A stretch of DNA of 30,871 nt from an uncultured Collinsella sp. (GTDB lineage: Bacteria; Actinomycetota; Coriobacteriia; Coriobacteriales; Coriobacteriaceae). The position numbers were made by a program, and so were the translations under genes. The DNA lies in the NCBI GenBank assembly GCA_900544845.1, contig UQWV01000024.1, positions 1-30,871 of the forward strand, written 5' to 3'. The notes beneath the pieces are model-generated. The model saw only the letters and a program-made list of their open reading frames with translations, ran no database searches and was not told the DNA's origin. Positions 1 through 9,472 of this stretch are shown piece by piece (position 1 is the first letter of the stretch; each line of letters starts with the position of its first letter).

Positions 1-66
1 GGCGGCACCTATGCCCGTTACTATCGAATGCAGTTCGAAGGTGCGCGTGCGCACGAGCTCGACTGA
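1..66 (+). CDS. C-terminal end of a probable ABC transporter ATP-binding/permease protein (partial)
   Basis: Only the last 21 codons are in the window, ending in TGA at 64-66. The visible tail reads GGTYARYYRMQFEGARAHELD. A Gly-Gly-x-Tyr-x-x-x-Tyr-x-x-Gln-Phe ending is typical of the extreme C-terminus of fused ABC exporters (membrane domain plus ATPase), where it follows the last helix of the nucleotide-binding domain. No catalytic motif is visible, so the assignment rests on this tail alone. The next gene begins 19 nt downstream on the same strand with its own ribosome binding site, so the two are probably co-transcribed. Confidence 0.5.
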   Translation, partial: GGTYARYYRMQFEGARAHELD

Positions 67-85
67 TTGATATGACAGGAAGTAT

Positions 86-1051
86 ATGGCTGAGAAGAAC
101 CCTTTGACTCCGGAAGAAGTGACGGAGTTATTCTCCGAGATCGACGCATCCGGCGTTTTGGATCCGACGCTTGCCAAAAAGCGCACCGAGCGCATGCGCG
201 AAAAAGAGGCAGCGGCCAAGCGCGGCGACAAGGCGGCGCTGGCGCAGCTTCGCAGCGAAGATCGCGCAAGCCAGACAAAACAGATCGACCCGCTGTCCGA
301 GGACGACCCTTCGGGCTCGCAGGTGAGCCATACCATTACGAAGACCGCCATGGCCGTAGTTATCGGCATTCTGGTGTTGATCGTGGGCATGCAGATTGGC
401 TACGGCGTGATGCGCCGCCTGAACACTGCCAACCTGTCCGAGAGTGTTTCGGTGGATACCGTTTCTACGGCACTGAAGGGCGGCCTTGAGTGGGGTAACG
501 GCTTTACGCAGTTCCCGCTCGACTTTACCGTCGACGAGGCGGACGAGCGCACAGGCACGGTCGAGGTAACGGTGTTGGACACATCGTCTGCCAACGAGCT
601 CGAGCTGCTGTCCAACGGGCAGATTCAGGCCGCGGCGCTTGCGACCAACGCGCTGCTCAACGATAAGATCGACCGCGTGGTGTATAACGTTCACGCCTAT
701 ATCGACGAGGATAGCAACATTCAGCACGATTCCTTCTTTGGCATGTTTCCCGCCCACGGCCACCAGAGCGCCATCCTGACGTTCGTGTGGACCAAGAGCT
801 CATCCAACGCCACGAATATCGACTGGAAGATGCGCATCGTGAGTATGGATGACACCATCGCCGAGCGCATTCAGAAGCAGGTGAACTCGGTGTCGTCGTT
901 GATTGAGGACCCGGTGGTGAGCCAGACCAAGATTGACGAGGAAAAGGCCGAACGTGACCTGGAGCATCGTCTGCATGGCCGCGAAATTTTCCGCGGCGGC
1001 AAGCCCGACCGAACGCCGTCCGATCTGCTGGAACAGGACAAGAAAAAGTAA
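86..1051 (+). CDS. Single-span membrane protein of unknown function, 321 aa
   Basis: I do not recognise the family. The start ATG at 86 has AGGAAG four nucleotides upstream. Residues 1-80 are hydrophilic, charged and probably helical (many Glu, Lys, Arg and Ala). Residues 87-108 form one strong hydrophobic segment containing AVVIGILVLIVGMQIGYG. Residues 110-321 form a mixed domain that is probably outside the membrane, with a charged, Lys-rich C-terminus. An N-in, C-out topology is inferred because basic residues precede the span and no signal peptide is seen. The gene lies 19 nt after the end of a probable ABC exporter and is closed by a strong terminator, so it is likely the last gene of that operon and could assist the exporter. 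That role is inference only. Confidence 0.75.
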   Translation: MAEKNPLTPEEVTELFSEIDASGVLDPTLAKKRTERMREKEAAAKRGDKAALAQLRSEDRASQTKQIDPLSEDDPSGSQVSHTITKTAMAVVIGILVLIVGMQIGYGVMRRLNTANLSESVSVDTVSTALKGGLEWGNGFTQFPLDFTVDEADERTGTVEVTVLDTSSANELELLSNGQIQAAALATNALLNDKIDRVVYNVHAYIDEDSNIQHDSFFGMFPAHGHQSAILTFVWTKSSSNATNIDWKMRIVSMDDTIAERIQKQVNSVSSLIEDPVVSQTKIDEEKAERDLEHRLHGREIFRGGKPDRTPSDLLEQDKKK

Positions 1052-1057
1052 GACGTC

Positions 1058-1098
1058 ATCATCCCGCGTGAGCCACAAGCCCCGCGGGATGATTTTTT
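1058..1098 (+). terminator. Rho-independent terminator after the membrane protein gene
   Basis: A perfect 11-bp stem, ATCATCCCGCG (1058-1068) with CGCGGGATGAT (1083-1093), is followed by a run of six T. It begins seven bases after the stop codon and isolates the upstream operon from carAB. Confidence 0.9.
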
Positions 1099-1221
1099 AA
1101 TCCCCGTCCCAGAAAAATCATTATGCATAGAAAGTCATAATTATCATTTCGTAAACATTTCGATGAAATTAACGCCATGAGGCATGCTTGCGGTTACAAT
1201 ACCGCGAGGCCTAACTACACA

Positions 1222-1254
1222 CCTTTAAGCCGGTCCTGTGAGACCGGGAAGGAG
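1222..1254 (+). promoter_or_regulatory. PyrR-binding RNA hairpin overlapping the carA ribosome binding site
   Basis: The upper stem CCGGTC (1230-1235) pairs perfectly with GACCGG (1242-1247) around the hexaloop CTGTGA, which fits the PyrR loop consensus CNGNGA. Below an asymmetric purine-rich bulge (TAAG on one side, G on the other), CCTT (1222-1225) pairs with AAGG (1249-1252). That AAGG is part of the carA Shine-Dalgarno AAGGAG (1249-1254). Stem, bulge, stem and CNGNGA loop together are the known PyrR-binding architecture. Because the lower stem hides the ribosome binding site and no separate terminator is visible, UMP-loaded PyrR probably represses translation, as established for mycobacterial pyr leaders, rather than by the attenuation used in Bacillus. 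pyrR itself is not in this window. Confidence 0.85.
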
Positions 1255-1258
1255 AATT

Positions 1259-2698
1259 ATGGCGAACAACCATACCGCGGGCACTACCGCCCGCACCTTC
1301 GCGCCCAGCGAGCTTTGCCAGCGTATGCTGGCCAAAACCAGCAAGGGCACCTGCGGTCCCTGCATCCTGTATCTTGAGGATGGGACCATTTTTTATGGAC
1401 GTGCATGCGGCGCCGAGGGCACCGCGACCGGCGAGGTCTGCTTCAACACCTCGCTCGAGGGTTACTTTGAGGTCATGACCGACCCGAGTTATGCCGGCCA
1501 AATCGTAACCATGACCTATCCGCAGATCGGCAACTACGGTATCGACGAGACCGATGTCCAGTCGGCCTTCCCCGGCGACGCCGTGCGCCCCGCGAGCGCT
1601 CCGGCTATGCGCGGCATGATCGTTCGCGATATGTGCGCCACGCCTTCTAACTGGCGCTCGGCCGTCAGCGTGCCGGAGTACCTGCGCGCTCACGGCATCG
1701 TCGCTATCGAGGGTGTCGACACCCGCGCTCTGGTGCGCCATCTGCGCGACAATGGTTCCAAGATGGGCATTATCTCGACCGAGATCTTCGACGTCGACGA
1801 GCTTGCCGAGCGTCTGGCCGCAGCGCCCACGCTGGTAGGCGAGAACCTGGTGAAGACCGTGAGCTGCCCCGCGCCTCACGAGTTTGTGGCCGCCGACCTG
1901 CCTGCCACGCATGACTTTGCACTTGCTGCTGCCGCTCCTGCCCGCCACAAAGTGGTCGCCTACGACTGCGGTGTGAAGCGCGGCATTCTGGAGGGTCTGG
2001 TCCGCGCCGGCTGCGACCTTACCGTCGTGCCGTGGGACACGCCCGCGAGTGAGGTGCTCGACATGAATCCCGACGGCGTCTTTTTGTCCAATGGCCCCGG
2101 CGACCCCGACGCTGTGGTGGAGACCTACGAGCAGGTGCAGCAGCTGATCGGCAAGGTGCCGGTCTTTGGCATTTGCCTGGGCCATCAGATGATCAGCCTG
2201 GCCTGCGGCGCCCAGATGGAAAAGCTTAAATTCGGTCACCGCGGTGGCAACCAGCCGGTCATGAACCTGGTAAGCCGTCGCGTGGAGATTACCGCGCAAA
2301 ACCATGGCTTTGGCCTGCTGTTCCCCAGCCTGGGCAAGCTTGTCCCCGAGCTTTCGGGCGGCGAGACCGAGCATGCGGCCGATGGAGATCTGCGCGCCTG
2401 GGTGCGCCGCGGAATCGCGCCGGTCGTGATGAACGAGCGCTTTGGTCGCATTCGCCTGACGCATGTGAACCTCAACGACGGCACCGCCGAGGGCATCCAG
2501 CTGCTCGACGCCCCGTGCTTCTCGGTCCAGTACCACCCCGAGGCTTCGCCTGGCCCCACCGATGCCCACTATCTCTTTACCGCCTTTACGCGACTCATGG
2601 ACGGCGAGGAGAACTACCTGGACATCGATACCGCGAAGGACCGCCTTGCCGGCTGGAACTTTGCTGAGTCCGAGACCGCTGAGACCGAGGAGAACTAA
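1259..2698 (+). CDS. carA: Carbamoyl-phosphate synthase small (glutaminase) subunit CarA
   Basis: Hydrolyses glutamine and passes ammonia to CarB for carbamoyl phosphate synthesis, which feeds pyrimidine and arginine pathways in the cytoplasm. The N-terminal CPSase small-chain domain includes GTATGEVCFNTSLEGYFEV. The class I amidotransferase domain has the nucleophile Cys306 in FGICLGHQ and the His426/Glu428 pair in YHPEASPGP. The 479-residue protein is nearly 100 residues longer than E. coli CarA. It has an N-terminal extension of about 30 residues and an extra segment of about 34 residues between QNHGF and LTHVNLNDGT. Start: ATG 1259 has AAGGAG four nucleotides upstream. A longer in-frame reading from GTG 1238 would begin inside the PyrR loop and is rejected. 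The stop is one base before the carB start, so the two subunits are translationally linked. Confidence 0.97.
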   Translation: MANNHTAGTTARTFAPSELCQRMLAKTSKGTCGPCILYLEDGTIFYGRACGAEGTATGEVCFNTSLEGYFEVMTDPSYAGQIVTMTYPQIGNYGIDETDVQSAFPGDAVRPASAPAMRGMIVRDMCATPSNWRSAVSVPEYLRAHGIVAIEGVDTRALVRHLRDNGSKMGIISTEIFDVDELAERLAAAPTLVGENLVKTVSCPAPHEFVAADLPATHDFALAAAAPARHKVVAYDCGVKRGILEGLVRAGCDLTVVPWDTPASEVLDMNPDGVFLSNGPGDPDAVVETYEQVQQLIGKVPVFGICLGHQMISLACGAQMEKLKFGHRGGNQPVMNLVSRRVEITAQNHGFGLLFPSLGKLVPELSGGETEHAADGDLRAWVRRGIAPVVMNERFGRIRLTHVNLNDGTAEGIQLLDAPCFSVQYHPEASPGPTDAHYLFTAFTRLMDGEENYLDIDTAKDRLAGWNFAESETAETEEN

Positions 2699-2699
2699 C

Positions 2700-6014
<3,315 letters not shown>

Positions 6015-6026
6015 ACTGACCTGTCC

Positions 6027-6116
6027 GGCCGGGGCGGGAGGGGCCGAGATTTCCCCCTTTCGCTCCGGCTGCAAGCAGAGTCGCTCAGTGGGAAATTCGG
6101 CTCCCCCGCCCCGGCC
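6027..6116. repeat. Family A long hairpin, copy 1
   Basis: An imperfect inverted repeat of 27-29 nt starts 13 bases after carB. The left arm (6027-6055) begins GGCCGGGGCGGG and ends ATTTCCC; the right arm (6090-6116) is its complement with two small bulges. The 34-nt loop contains TCGCTCCGGCTGC and AGAGTCGCTC. Read on the opposite strand, the loop of the hairpin at 16009-16100 matches this in 21 of 28 aligned columns, although the arms of the two hairpins are unrelated. There is no T-run, so it is not a standard terminator, but so strong a stem may still stop or stabilise the carAB transcript. Confidence 0.75.
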
Positions 6117-6159
6117 TGCGGTGACTTGGCTGTACCGTGTACTGCAGAAGGGGCTTTGT

Positions 6160-6393
6160 GCGTCCGGTGGCAATCAGGGTTCCGGCAACGGTGGGCAGAC
6201 ATCCGGCGGTTCGAACGATGGCGCCCAGGCGGGAAAGCCCGCTGGTGACAAGGCTCAGGGTGGCAAGTCCGCTAACTCACTTGCGAGCACCGGTGATCAA
6301 ACGGTGGCGACCGTCGCCGCGATCGGCGGCCTGGGTGCCGCGATCGCCGCAATCGGAGTCTTTCTTGCTCGTTTCCGCCGCAAGGAAGACTAG
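6160..6393 (+). pseudogene. 3' remnant of a cell-wall-anchored surface protein gene
   Basis: The reading frame encodes a Gly/Asn/Ser-rich linker (GGNQGSGNGG), the segment KPAGDKAQGGK, an LPXTG-like sorting motif (LASTGD), a hydrophobic span and a basic tail (RFRRKED). This matches the C-terminus of the GH31 protein encoded at 9473-15904 almost block for block (GNQGSGNG, KPAGDKAQGGK, then NTGDQTV and GGLGA). No signal peptide or enzyme domain precedes it. The same frame continues upstream into the family A hairpin with no convincing start codon or ribosome binding site. I infer that an ancestral anchored protein gene was deleted except for this tail. A small secreted protein is unlikely because there is no export signal. 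Confidence 0.75.
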
Positions 6394-6426
6394 CGCGAGC
6401 GATTGACAATCGCACACGTTTCTCAA

Positions 6427-6460
6427 GAGGGCCGCGGTAACCGTCGCGGCCCTCACTTTA
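6427..6460 (+). terminator. Hairpin terminator after the surface protein remnant
   Basis: A perfect 10-bp GC-rich stem, GAGGGCCGCG (6427-6436) with CGCGGCCCTC (6445-6454), is followed by ACTTTA. It lies 34 nt after the remnant's stop codon and is probably the retained terminator of the lost gene. Confidence 0.65.
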
Positions 6461-6540
6461 CCGGAGCGGTCTGAGGACTCGCGTCTTTCGCTTCGGACTG
6501 CTGCGCAGGGTCAATCAGGCGGAGATCTCACCCGTGTCGG
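6461..6540. repeat. Family A hairpin, degenerate copy 3
   Basis: The core at 6488-6516 matches the opposite-strand loop of the 16009-16100 hairpin in 21 of 29 aligned columns, including the identical 9-mer TGCTGCGCA. It has the same orientation as copy 1. The flanks (6461-6486 and 6517-6540) can still be aligned as partly complementary arms, with blocks such as TGAG and CTC pairing, but many mismatches and gaps have accumulated. I read it as a decayed copy. With copy 1 it brackets the surface protein remnant. Confidence 0.5.
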
Positions 6541-6588
6541 GTTTGCGATAGCTTGGCGAACATAATTACGCGAAATCTAGGATTTCTC

Positions 6589-6628
6589 AAAAACGCGAAG
6601 TAGATGATATATTGTACTTCGCGTTTTT
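6589..6628. repeat. Perfect 14-bp inverted repeat upstream of the ATPase gene
   Basis: AAAAACGCGAAGTA (6589-6602) and TACTTCGCGTTTTT (6615-6628) are exact complements around a 12-nt AT-rich loop containing TATATT. The related half-site TTGCGAAGTGG follows at 6644-6654, just before the ATPase start, and ACGCGAAA occurs at 6569-6576. The A-run and T-run at the ends would suit a two-way terminator. The repeated GCGAAGT half-sites suit an operator. I cannot decide between these. Confidence 0.7.
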
Positions 6629-6660
6629 CAGTTAATCTTAATTTTGCGAAGTGGATTGCC

Positions 6661-7872
6661 ATGAGACTTATTAATCGCCCGTTCTACATGAGCAAGCTTT
6701 CCAAGGTGGCAGGTACGCCTGATATCAAGGTGATCACCGGAATCAGGCGATGCGGAAAATCGAAATTGCTTGAGGCGTTTGCCAGCCAACTTCATTCAAA
6801 CGACCCCTCGGCCAACGTCATACACGTCAACTTCAATCTACTTGAGTTCGAGCCGTTGGCGGAATACCATGCGCTGCATACATATGTGGAAAAGCACTAT
6901 ATTGAGGGTTGCCGGAATATCGTCATGATCGACGAGGTCCAGATGTGTGAAGGGTTCGAGCGGGCTATCAACAGTCTTCATGCGTCAGAGAAATATGACA
7001 TTTACATCACGGGGTCGAACGCCTTTCTTCTCTCAAGCGACCTCTCGACGTTGTTCACGGGAAGAACGGTGGAGATCGAGGTCTTTCCGTTTTCACTTGC
7101 GGAGTTCTCGGCGTATCACGAGATCACTTCTCCAGCCGAGGCCCTTGCTCGCTATGTCCGCGAGGGAGGAATGCCGGGTTCCTATATCTACCAGGACGAA
7201 AGGATGCGTTTCTCATACATCTCGGATGTGCTTGAAACTCTTATCCTGCGCGACATCAGACAAAAATATCGTATACGTAATGCGGAGCAGCTTAAACGTT
7301 CCTGCGAGTTCCTGATGGATAACGTCGGAAACATCTCTTCTCTCAAGGGGATGGCGGCCGAGCTTTCACGAGCGAACCTTAAGATAAGCGACAAGACGCT
7401 GGCTGTGTATATCGACTACCTGTGTAATGCGTTTGCGTTCTACCGGTTTCGTCGCTTTGACGTCTCAGGAAAGAAATACCTGTCGACGGGAGATAAATAC
7501 TACCTGGCCGACCATTCGTTTCGCTACGCCGCGCTTGGCACGAAAAAGCTCGATTTTGGCCATGTTTACGAGAATATGGTGGCAATCGAGCTTATGCGCC
7601 GCGGATGGGAAGTCTACGTCGGCGTTCTCTACCAAAAGGAAGTAGACTTTGTCGCCATCAGGCGCGACCGCCGTGTCTATATCCAGGTGAGTGACGACAT
7701 TTCCCAAGAAGCGACGCTGGAGCGTGAGCTTGATCCGCTGCGACGGATTCGAGACGCCTATCCCAAGTGCGTCATCGCCCGAACAGGGCACGAAACGACT
7801 GATTGGGATGGCATCAAGGTCGTCGACCTGGCACGATGGCTTATGGGTGAATCAGGCGAGCTGGCCGTCTAG
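6661..7872 (+). CDS. AAA-type ATPase with C-terminal DUF4143 domain
   Basis: A 403-residue protein of the AAA_14 plus DUF4143 family, common in accessory regions of gut bacteria and of unsettled function. Walker A is GIRRCGKS (residues 27-34) and Walker B is NIVMIDEVQ, with Asp91/Glu92. A sensor-like segment ITGSNAFLLSSDLS and the conserved FPFSLAEF follow. The C-terminal part contains VYENMVAIELMRRGWEV and an E-V-D-F-V...Q-V pattern like a PD-(D/E)XK nuclease core. Start: ATG 6661 gives the usual family N-terminus (INRPFYMSKL). A longer in-frame reading from 6604 starts inside the inverted repeat and is rejected. The ribosome binding site is weak. Lower GC and different codon use from carB suggest acquisition by transfer. 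It stands alone with a terminator-like hairpin on each side. Confidence 0.88.
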   Translation: MRLINRPFYMSKLSKVAGTPDIKVITGIRRCGKSKLLEAFASQLHSNDPSANVIHVNFNLLEFEPLAEYHALHTYVEKHYIEGCRNIVMIDEVQMCEGFERAINSLHASEKYDIYITGSNAFLLSSDLSTLFTGRTVEIEVFPFSLAEFSAYHEITSPAEALARYVREGGMPGSYIYQDERMRFSYISDVLETLILRDIRQKYRIRNAEQLKRSCEFLMDNVGNISSLKGMAAELSRANLKISDKTLAVYIDYLCNAFAFYRFRRFDVSGKKYLSTGDKYYLADHSFRYAALGTKKLDFGHVYENMVAIELMRRGWEVYVGVLYQKEVDFVAIRRDRRVYIQVSDDISQEATLERELDPLRRIRDAYPKCVIARTGHETTDWDGIKVVDLARWLMGESGELAV

Positions 7873-7899
7873 CACGCGATGACGCGGGCTGAAACGAAC

Positions 7900-7963
7900 G
7901 AGCGAGAATTTCGTCCCGCGAGGAGGCCAATACGGCCCTCTTCGAAGGACGGAATCCTCGCTC
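7900..7963. repeat. Imperfect long hairpin between the ATPase and antitoxin genes
   Basis: The left arm GAGCGAGAATTTCGTCC (7900-7916) pairs with GGACGGAATCCTCGCTC (7947-7963) at 15 of 17 positions. Inside, CGAGGAGGCC pairs with GGCCCTCTTCG around AATAC, so the whole stretch folds into one long stem. No T-run follows. It does not contain the family A or family B core. It may end the ATPase transcript or be another dispersed repeat. Confidence 0.55.
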
Positions 7964-8045
7964 AATCTCTTGGCGGGATATTTTGCTCGGTCGATGATCA
8001 ACGGTTGGTGGAAAGCGATGCCTCGTCCGTGTCACCATTCCGTGA

Positions 8046-8080
8046 TTGCTGGTATTTTCTGCATGCTAAAATGAATGCAT
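8046..8080 (+). promoter_or_regulatory. Candidate promoter and operator of the toxin-antitoxin pair
   Basis: TTGCTG (8046-8051) and TAAAAT (8067-8072) could serve as -35 and -10 boxes, but the spacing of 15 is short. The -10 is enclosed by a small inverted repeat, TGCAT (8060-8064) and ATGCA (8075-8079). A palindrome over the -10 is the usual arrangement for autorepression by the antitoxin or the toxin-antitoxin complex. The rest of 7964-8045 shows no other clear feature. Confidence 0.4.
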
Positions 8081-8106
8081 AAAAGACTTTATATTTGGAG
8101 GTCTCG

Positions 8107-8427
8107 ATGCCTGCTTTAAAGATGCTCGACAATCTTGTTCCCATCAGCGATTTCAGTCACGGTAAGGGTTCGGCTGCTTTTTCGAAGGTTGGGGACGATA
8201 ATCCCGTTGTGGTCCTTAAACACAATAAGCCGGCATTCGTTATTGTGACGCCCGATGAATACAGGGAGGCGAAGCAGGCGGAGGAGGACCTCGCCTTGTT
8301 GACGTTGGCCCTTAAGAGGACGGCTGCGACAAGCGATGATGAACTCGTTTCCCTATCTGATGTTATGGCAGAGTTGGGTGTGGGCCAGGACGAACTCGAT
8401 CAGATGGATGAGGTCGAGTTTGAATGA
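8107..8427 (+). CDS. Phd/YefM-like antitoxin
   Basis: A 106-residue protein whose first half matches the Phd/YefM antitoxin fold: a short N-terminal segment VPISDFS, then SKVGDDNPVVVLKHNKPAFVIVTPDEY, which is the typical 'block the toxin, allow DNA binding' beta-alpha core. The C-terminal half is acidic (AELGVGQDELDQMDEVEFE) and would wrap the toxin. The start ATG 8107 has GGAG (8097-8100) six nucleotides upstream; an upstream TTG at 8095 overlaps that site and is rejected. The stop overlaps the toxin start (ATGA), giving translational coupling. Autorepression at the palindrome upstream is expected for the family. Confidence 0.85.
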   Translation: MPALKMLDNLVPISDFSHGKGSAAFSKVGDDNPVVVLKHNKPAFVIVTPDEYREAKQAEEDLALLTLALKRTAATSDDELVSLSDVMAELGVGQDELDQMDEVEFE

Positions 8428-8774
8428 GCGGGTACGAAGTCGCTTTCTACCCGGATGCTCTCAAGGATGTTAAGCGTCTGGACGGCTCCCAACGAAAGAA
8501 CGTGCTTAAGGCCATCGAGAAAATCAGAGCGAATCCATTGTCGCAGAACGAAGGCGGATTCGGTAAACCCCTTGGAAACAAGGCCGGTACAGATTTGACA
8601 GGCTTTATGAAAATCAAGCTCAGAGGAAGTGGCATTCGGATTGTGTATCGCCTCATCAAGATAAAAGGGAAAATGGCCATCGTCGTGGTGGGCGCTCGCG
8701 AAGACATGGAAGTGTACCGAACTGCCCAAAGGCGAGCGGTTGATTTTGAGAAGTGGGCGGAAGAAAATCTCTAG
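8424..8774 (+). CDS. RelE/ParE-superfamily toxin
   Basis: A 116-residue basic protein with the RelE/ParE pattern: YEVAFYPDALKDVKRLDGSQRKNVLKAIEKI forms the two opening helices, and GFMKIKLRGSGIRIVYRLIK with VVVGAREDMEVYRTAQRR forms the beta core with Arg and Tyr residues. RelE members cut mRNA on the ribosome; ParE members poison gyrase. The run of basic residues and the Y-x-x-A-x-x-R tail favour a RelE-type ribonuclease, but I cannot confirm this. It overlaps the antitoxin gene by four bases. The unit has its own promoter region and terminator. Confidence 0.85.
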   Translation: MSGYEVAFYPDALKDVKRLDGSQRKNVLKAIEKIRANPLSQNEGGFGKPLGNKAGTDLTGFMKIKLRGSGIRIVYRLIKIKGKMAIVVVGAREDMEVYRTAQRRAVDFEKWAEENL

Positions 8775-8830
8775 CTTCATGGGTGAAAGACTGGTATGCG
8801 GCGATGTGCTCCAGACACACGGGTTTTGGC

Positions 8831-8867
8831 AAGGCTCTGGCGATTAGAGGATTCGCCAGAGCCTTTT
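8831..8867 (+). terminator. Rho-independent terminator of the toxin-antitoxin operon
   Basis: A perfect 12-bp stem, AAGGCTCTGGCG (8831-8842) with CGCCAGAGCCTT (8854-8865), ends in TTTT. It lies 57 nt after the toxin stop. Confidence 0.9.
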
Positions 8868-8889
8868 CCTATCCGTGGGGCACTCCTCT

Positions 8890-9092
8890 TGGACAGTTAG
8901 TTCAGATTTGTATTTATTTGAGGCCGCGTGGAGGGCGATTTGGGCTCGATTGAGCTGTTTTAGGTGGTCTGAACTGATAAAGGCGTACGGGCAAGAGCGA
9001 GAAGGACCTATTATCGGGTCTAAAGCGGCCCAAACCAGTTTGTTAGCGCCAATTAGCACCGCCAAAAAATACATATCTGAACTAACTGTCCA
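8890..9092. mobile_element. MITE-like element with 28-bp terminal inverted repeats
   Basis: The segment starts TGGACAGTTAGTTCAGATTT and its end, read on the other strand, starts TGGACAGTTAGTTCAGATAT. The match runs about 28 bp with two mismatches, through TGTATTT. The element is 203 bp and has no credible gene: the 104-codon frame across it runs beyond its right end and lacks a ribosome binding site and any family resemblance. TG...CA ends are common among IS3-like and other DDE elements, so it is probably moved by a transposase encoded elsewhere. I see no clear target-site duplication. It inserted 22 bp after the toxin-antitoxin terminator. Confidence 0.75.
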
Positions 9093-9472
9093 CCACCCTC
9101 TGTCGATTGCTCATTTAAGCCCAAAGTCAGCCAACGTACGTAAAGGTATGGTCTATGTAATACCAGATAAACAGTACATTTTTGCTTAATTGGTATTTGG
9201 TTGAAGAACCAATTGGTATGGCTTTTGGACCCCACTTAGCCGTCTACGTTCATTTTAATGCCGCTGGGAGAATTTCGAACTTGGTTGCGCAACTGCTCCC
9301 GTATGCTGATTCAACCTAATAGGTGGCTATCTGGTTACTACCAGTTGACCCCTTGGTAACGGGTGGGCCAATTGTACGGAATGTACCGAACACCCCCCCC
9401 GTTTGATGCGTTCGCCCATGCTGCAGGGCGCGCGTCCGCGACACTTCCGCATGTCGGAGGGAAGGAGTCCAG
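9093..9472 (+). promoter_or_regulatory. Long leader region of the GH31 surface enzyme gene
   Basis: There are 380 bases without a gene. They hold a direct repeat of AATTGGTAT (9188-9196 and 9211-9219) straddling the inverted repeat TTGGTT/AACCAA (9197-9202, 9207-9212); a perfect 10-bp palindrome GTTGCGCAAC (9284-9293); the inverted pair GTTAC/GTAAC near 9335-9358; and a run of eight C (9393-9400). I cannot identify a confident -35/-10 pair. The TTGGT-like repeats are plausible regulator sites for the downstream gene. Confidence 0.4.

Noticed and set aside
1195..1200. TACAAT as the -10 of the carAB promoter
   Set aside because: It is a fair hexamer, but no -35 lies at a suitable distance, so I did not list a promoter.
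6088..6160. Start of a small secreted protein reading into the sorting signal at 6360
   Set aside because: The putative N-terminus is encoded by the right arm of the family A hairpin, with no ribosome binding site or signal peptide; a remnant fits better.
6604..6660. N-terminal extension of the ATPase from ATG 6604
   Set aside because: It starts inside the loop of a perfect inverted repeat and adds residues not found in the family; ATG 6661 gives the standard N-terminus.
8875..9189. A 104-codon open frame across the MITE-like element
   Set aside because: It spans one terminal inverted repeat and continues beyond the element, has no ribosome binding site and no recognisable motifs.
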